DNA from: Arthrobacter_M sp030063245
Lineage (GTDB): Bacteria; Actinomycetota; Actinomycetes; Actinomycetales; Micrococcaceae
Length of the DNA stretch: 64,000 bases
Direction of reading: 5' to 3'
NCBI RefSeq assembly: GCF_051131705.1
Contig: NZ_CP180316.1
Location: 2,852,001 to 2,916,000 of the forward strand
Part shown: positions 61,017 through 64,000 of the stretch, one piece after another
Position numbering within the stretch: the first letter of the stretch is position 1
Layout of the letters: each line of letters opens with the position of its first letter
Position numbers and translations under genes: made by a program
Notes under the pieces: model-generated
Told to the model about the DNA's origin: nothing
Database searches by the model: none
The model's input: the letters and a program-made list of their open reading frames with translations, nothing else

Positions 61017-61317
61017 CCGAGACCTGTAAAACAGCGCTGGTCTGTCCTGCGGCGACAAGAGTCGGCATCCACGTTACGGCTGACCTGCCACGATAAAAAC
61101 TGCCGCTGGTCCGGTCCCTATTAGCGATCCCCTGACACCTATCGGATCCCGGTGACATCACCCCCCGGATCATTGAAGACTGGGGGCATAAATCATGCCG
61201 GGAACCAACAGGCCAGCAACCCAATTCTTACTCAATTAGGGGCTACTAAAAAGGTACCGGGGTCCACAGCTTGGGTCCCGACCCGGTTTTGTCAGTGCCG
61301 CTGGATAAAATTGAGGC

Positions 61318-61920
61318 ATGAGTACACAAGGAATGGCAGGCGTGATGGACACCGTGGAACTGGCGGCGGCCGTTGACGTGGTCAGGTCCTTCGTTGCCGG
61401 GTATGCCGGCAGCGCCCCGGTAATGACGAAGAACTCGGTGCTGGAAAGCGCCGACCTGCTGGAGAGAATGTTCCGCTACGTGCAGCAGGGCCAAATCATT
61501 GCCGCGCACGCCATAGACACCCAGAATTTCCACGCCACCGGGGATACTGACACCGCCTTTACCTGGGACAGCCCGGTAACCGCCTGCGACGCCGATGCCC
61601 ATAATGATGCCGACAATACAGAAGTGCCGGCCCCGTTCGGCGGTGAGCCGGCCTCGTTCGGCTGGGACACGGCTCCGGCGGGAGAGCCAGCTGCACCCGA
61701 CACGACTGCGCCGGACACGACTGCGCCGGACACCACTGCGCCGGACACCACTGTGGCGGACACCACTGCGCCGGACACCACTGTGGCGGACACCACTGTG
61801 GTGGGAGCAGTGTCCGGCGGAAGCCCTGGGCCCCACGGGACCGGCCAGGTCGTTGCTGCAGCTGCTGCTCCCGCGGGTTCCGTCGTCGGCGCCGTGCCGC
61901 TCACGGGGAAACGGAGGTGA
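61318..61920 (+). CDS. DUF222 N-terminal part with pentapeptide repeat
   Basis: 200 aa. MDTVELAAAVDVVRSFVAGY and SVLESADLLERMFRYVQQGQ are the usual N-terminus of DUF222/HNH proteins. A disordered segment then holds seven 5-residue units (APDTT, VADTT). The frame stops at TGA 61918-61920, which overlaps the start of the next ORF. Most homologues are a single chain, so either the two ORFs are translated by coupling or a -1 shift joins them, or a small indel has split one gene. Confidence 0.8.
   Translation: MSTQGMAGVMDTVELAAAVDVVRSFVAGYAGSAPVMTKNSVLESADLLERMFRYVQQGQIIAAHAIDTQNFHATGDTDTAFTWDSPVTACDADAHNDADNTEVPAPFGGEPASFGWDTAPAGEPAAPDTTAPDTTAPDTTAPDTTVADTTAPDTTVADTTVVGAVSGGSPGPHGTGQVVAAAAAPAGSVVGAVPLTGKRR
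61693..61797 (+). repeat. 15-bp coding tandem repeat, seven units
   Basis: Seven 15-bp units of the form GCGCCGGACACCACT or GTGGCGGACACCACT encode APDTT and VADTT. Units 3, 4 and 6 are identical and 5 and 7 are identical, so the array expands or contracts readily. Confidence 0.92.
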
Positions 61921-63092
61921 TGCCGTCTCCAGGGACGGGCCCGGCGATCCGGGCGGGACGGAAGAAGTCGCCGTACCGCAATGTGCAGGAATTCCTGGTC
62001 TGCCGGCTAAGGATCTCCTACTCGGAAGCGAACCGCCGGGTGTTCCTGGGCCGGGATCTTCTGCCTGCACTGTCCCTTACTGGGGAAATGATTGCGCCGA
62101 AGTTCCCGGCCCTGGCAGCTGCGGCGGCCAGCGGGGACGCGTCCATTGAGTCCCTGATCAGGGTCTCCCGTGCCCTGCACAAGATGAAGCTCAAAACCGA
62201 CCCGCACTCCCTTGCCATCATCGAGGGCGCACTCGCCGAGCAAACGAGGCTCACGGACCCGGATTGCCTGGATCCGCAGATCCGTCAATGGGTACTGGGG
62301 GTCGACCAGAACGGGACCTCACCGACAGAAACCGAGCTGCAGGCCAGGCAGGGCGTGCACTACAAAGGCCTGTACCGCGGACTCCACCACTTGGAAATCC
62401 ATGCGGACCAGCCACAGTATGAGACGTTGCTGACGGTGATGAATACCGGCACGAACCCGCGGTCCTTGACAGTCGTGGAAAGAGCGATGGATACCCGCAC
62501 GCGGCAGCAGCGCCTGCTCGATGCGCTGGTGACCGGGTGTGGTATCGCGCTACAGACCGGTGACCTGCCTGAAGCGGGCGGTCACCGGCCCAACATCATG
62601 GTAACCATCGATTACCATGAACTCTTCAACCGGCTGGAGACCGGGCGCTCGACGGGCCGGTTCGCCTTCACGGGGCCCGTTGACGCCGGCAACATCCGCC
62701 GGCTTGCCTGCGATGCCAATCTGATCCCGATCGTGCTCGGCGGGAGTGGCCAGATTCTCAACTACGGGCGCCGGCGACGATTCCATACCCGGGCCCAGCG
62801 TCTGGCGATCATTGCAAGGGACAAAGGCTGTATTCGGCCCGGCTGCACGATGCCCGCAGCATGGACCGAAGTCCATCACATCGATTTCTGGGAAAACGGC
62901 GGGGAAACCGATGTCAACACAGGAGCTTTAACGTGTTCCTTCGATCACCATGTCGTCCATGCTGGTCAGGCGAAGATCATCCTCATCGATGACATACCTC
63001 ATTGGGTGGCATCTCCGGATGTCGACCCTGCCCAAAAACCGCGCCGCAACAGATTCTTCAATCCACCCGCCCTCTCCGGTCCCGTGCCGTGA
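61917..63092 (+). CDS. DUF222/HNH endonuclease-like protein, C-terminal part
   Basis: 391 aa from GTG 61917 or ATG 61920. SPYRNVQEFLVCRLRISYSE onward is the core of DUF222. The C-terminal HNH motif is CIRPGCTMPAAWTEVHHIDF, then WENGGETDVNTGALTCSFDH and HVVHAG, with Cys/His zinc ligands and the catalytic His in VHHIDF. Such proteins are multicopy in actinobacteria, often linked to mobile DNA; substrate unknown. GGAGG (61913-61917) lies directly before the start. It lies just beyond the IS110 remnant. Confidence 0.85.
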   Translation: MMPSPGTGPAIRAGRKKSPYRNVQEFLVCRLRISYSEANRRVFLGRDLLPALSLTGEMIAPKFPALAAAAASGDASIESLIRVSRALHKMKLKTDPHSLAIIEGALAEQTRLTDPDCLDPQIRQWVLGVDQNGTSPTETELQARQGVHYKGLYRGLHHLEIHADQPQYETLLTVMNTGTNPRSLTVVERAMDTRTRQQRLLDALVTGCGIALQTGDLPEAGGHRPNIMVTIDYHELFNRLETGRSTGRFAFTGPVDAGNIRRLACDANLIPIVLGGSGQILNYGRRRRFHTRAQRLAIIARDKGCIRPGCTMPAAWTEVHHIDFWENGGETDVNTGALTCSFDHHVVHAGQAKIILIDDIPHWVASPDVDPAQKPRRNRFFNPPALSGPVP

Positions 63093-63224
63093 CCGTTAAC
63101 CAGTCCAATGGCGCGGTCATGAGCGAACGCGCCCCGTTGTGCCACTGCCAGCCACCGCGCAAGGTTCCGCCACGACCCGGCGCTGCGCGGATTCGGCCAC
63201 AACCGGGATCGCCGGGAGATTCAT

Positions 63225-63554
63225 TCAACGGTATTTGTAGCTTCGTGACTGCCAGCAGTTCGTGTGCCAATGCCGGCGGTCCGTCAGGGCGGATGCCGCG
63301 CCGAAGAGGGAATCTTCCTGCCACACGACCAGGTGTGCCACGCCGGGCTGGACGGGCCTGTGGCAGCCCGGGCAGGTGTAGATTTTGGCGGCGTTCCGCG
63401 CCGTCACGGGCCGCACCATCCACTCGCCGTCGGGCGCGGACTCGCGGTGCGGGAAGCCCGAGCGGGCCCGCTCCAGATCGAGGTCTTCGGGAGCGGCGTT
63501 CTGCTGGGCCGCCCTGCCGCCAGCGGCGCGGCGGGGGCGGTTGGAACGGGGCAT
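63225..63554 (-). CDS. Small zinc-ribbon-like protein, conserved in actinobacteria
   Basis: 109 aa. A basic, Arg-rich N-terminus (MPRSNRPRRAAGGRAAQQNA) leads to a domain with CPGCHRPVQPGVAHLVVWQE and RRHWHTNCW, so CxxC...HxxC could bind zinc. Proteins like this, often labelled ATP/GTP-binding without proof, are regularly found next to nucS, as here (divergent). Function unknown. Confidence 0.75.
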   Translation of the reverse strand: MPRSNRPRRAAGGRAAQQNAAPEDLDLERARSGFPHRESAPDGEWMVRPVTARNAAKIYTCPGCHRPVQPGVAHLVVWQEDSLFGAASALTDRRHWHTNCWQSRSYKYR

Positions 63555-63646
63555 GGATCCATTCTGCCTTAGTTCAGCCAGAAGCCGGACGGACTTGGGA
63601 CCGGCCGGAAGGATGCGGACCCGGGCGGGACGGTAGAGTACTGTGC

Positions 63647-64000
63647 GTGCGTTTAGTTATAGCTCGTTGCTCCGTAGATTACGTCGGCCGCCTTAAGGCT
63701 CATCTGCCGTTGGCCATCCGACTGCTGTTGGTCAAAGCGGACGGCTCGGTCCTGGTCCATTCCGACGGCGGCTCCTATAAGCCGCTGAACTGGATGAGTC
63801 CCCCGGCGACGGTCAGGAGGACGACGCCGGCACAAACAGAGCTGGAGGAGGGCGTCCGGGAGCAATGGGTGGTCCAGTCGGCCAAGACCGATGACCGGCT
63901 GATCATCAATATATATGAGCAGCTCCATGACAGCAGCCACGATCTGGGAGTCGATCCGGGCCTGATCAAGGACGGGGTTGAAGCCGATCTGCAGCGTCTG
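63647..64000 (+). CDS. nucS: NucS/EndoMS mismatch endonuclease, partial at window edge
   Basis: 118 codons from GTG 63647 to the edge, with no stop. It reads VRLVIARCSVDYVGRLKAHL and then LLVKADGSVLVHSDGGSYKP and LNWMSPP, the N-terminal domain of NucS. This actinobacterial and archaeal endonuclease cuts mismatched DNA and replaces MutS/MutL-type repair. The PD-(D/E)xK nuclease domain and the beta-clamp-binding tail lie beyond the window. Confidence 0.93.
   Translation, partial: MRLVIARCSVDYVGRLKAHLPLAIRLLLVKADGSVLVHSDGGSYKPLNWMSPPATVRRTTPAQTELEEGVREQWVVQSAKTDDRLIINIYEQLHDSSHDLGVDPGLIKDGVEADLQRL

Noticed and set aside
60501..61058. 185-codon ORF as a separate gene
   Set aside because: It is the N-terminal IS110 piece fused to the end of the inserted element; residues after KTD are not protein-like.

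Overview
The window reads as a chromosome segment of a high-GC actinobacterium, most likely Micrococcaceae (Arthrobacter/Pseudarthrobacter type). This rests on codon use, the block clpS - DUF2017 - murI - MBL hydrolase - rph - rdgB next to pncB/pncA, a helicase beside DUF3039, a DUF222/HNH protein, and a nucS-like gene cut by the right edge. It contains no rRNA, complete tRNA or CRISPR array.

Left third (1-15250): an accessory region, rich in decay. A lipoprotein and a small membrane protein are followed by a DHA2-type drug-efflux gene cut by a 1297-bp IS3 element with a 3-bp target duplication. Next come a phosphoribosyltransferase, a two-repeat protein with an amber codon in place of a repeat-conserved Trp, remnants of a membrane protein, and a DUF6544-like gene cut by an IS1182-type element flanked by CTAG. 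Then follow an MHS transporter, a decayed hpaB, intact hpaC, an IclR regulator, an MFS tail remnant and a complete MFS exporter.

Middle (15250-54240): mostly conserved core. SbcCD nuclease, aquaporin-like channel, two DUF202 proteins, ADP-ribosylglycohydrolase-like protein, a TetR/AlkB pair with a double operator, an AAA ATPase pseudogene lacking its P-loop, an exonuclease-BRCT protein, methyltransferase and HAD protein. Then a flavin electron-transfer operon (ferric-reductase-like oxidoreductase, FMN-binding protein, ApbE), DedA, RdgB, RNase PH, an aldo/keto reductase, an MBL hydrolase, MurI, DUF2017, ClpS, NAD-salvage genes pncB/pncA, a helicase with DUF3039, NagB, an ABC transporter, an Old Yellow Enzyme, a mycothiol-dependent-type DinB protein, a thioredoxin-like co-chaperone without cysteines, a large surface protein, an AI-2E-family permease and an alpha/beta hydrolase.

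Right end (54450-61140): the most striking part, a three-level nest of mobile DNA. An IS110-family transposase gene is split inside its conserved Lys-Thr-Asp-Ala-Arg-Asp motif by an element made of two overlapping tyrosine recombinase genes (420 and 833 aa). Its ends are symmetric, each an 8-bp inverted core CCGAACTA set 7 nt from the junction. Removing 55363-60683 restores the IS110 reading across the junction with no base gained or lost. That element is itself hit near its left end by an ISL3-type element with a perfect 8-bp duplication (GGAAATCG). Beyond the nest lie a DUF222/HNH protein split over two overlapping frames with a 15-bp coding repeat, a small zinc-ribbon-like protein and the partial nucS.
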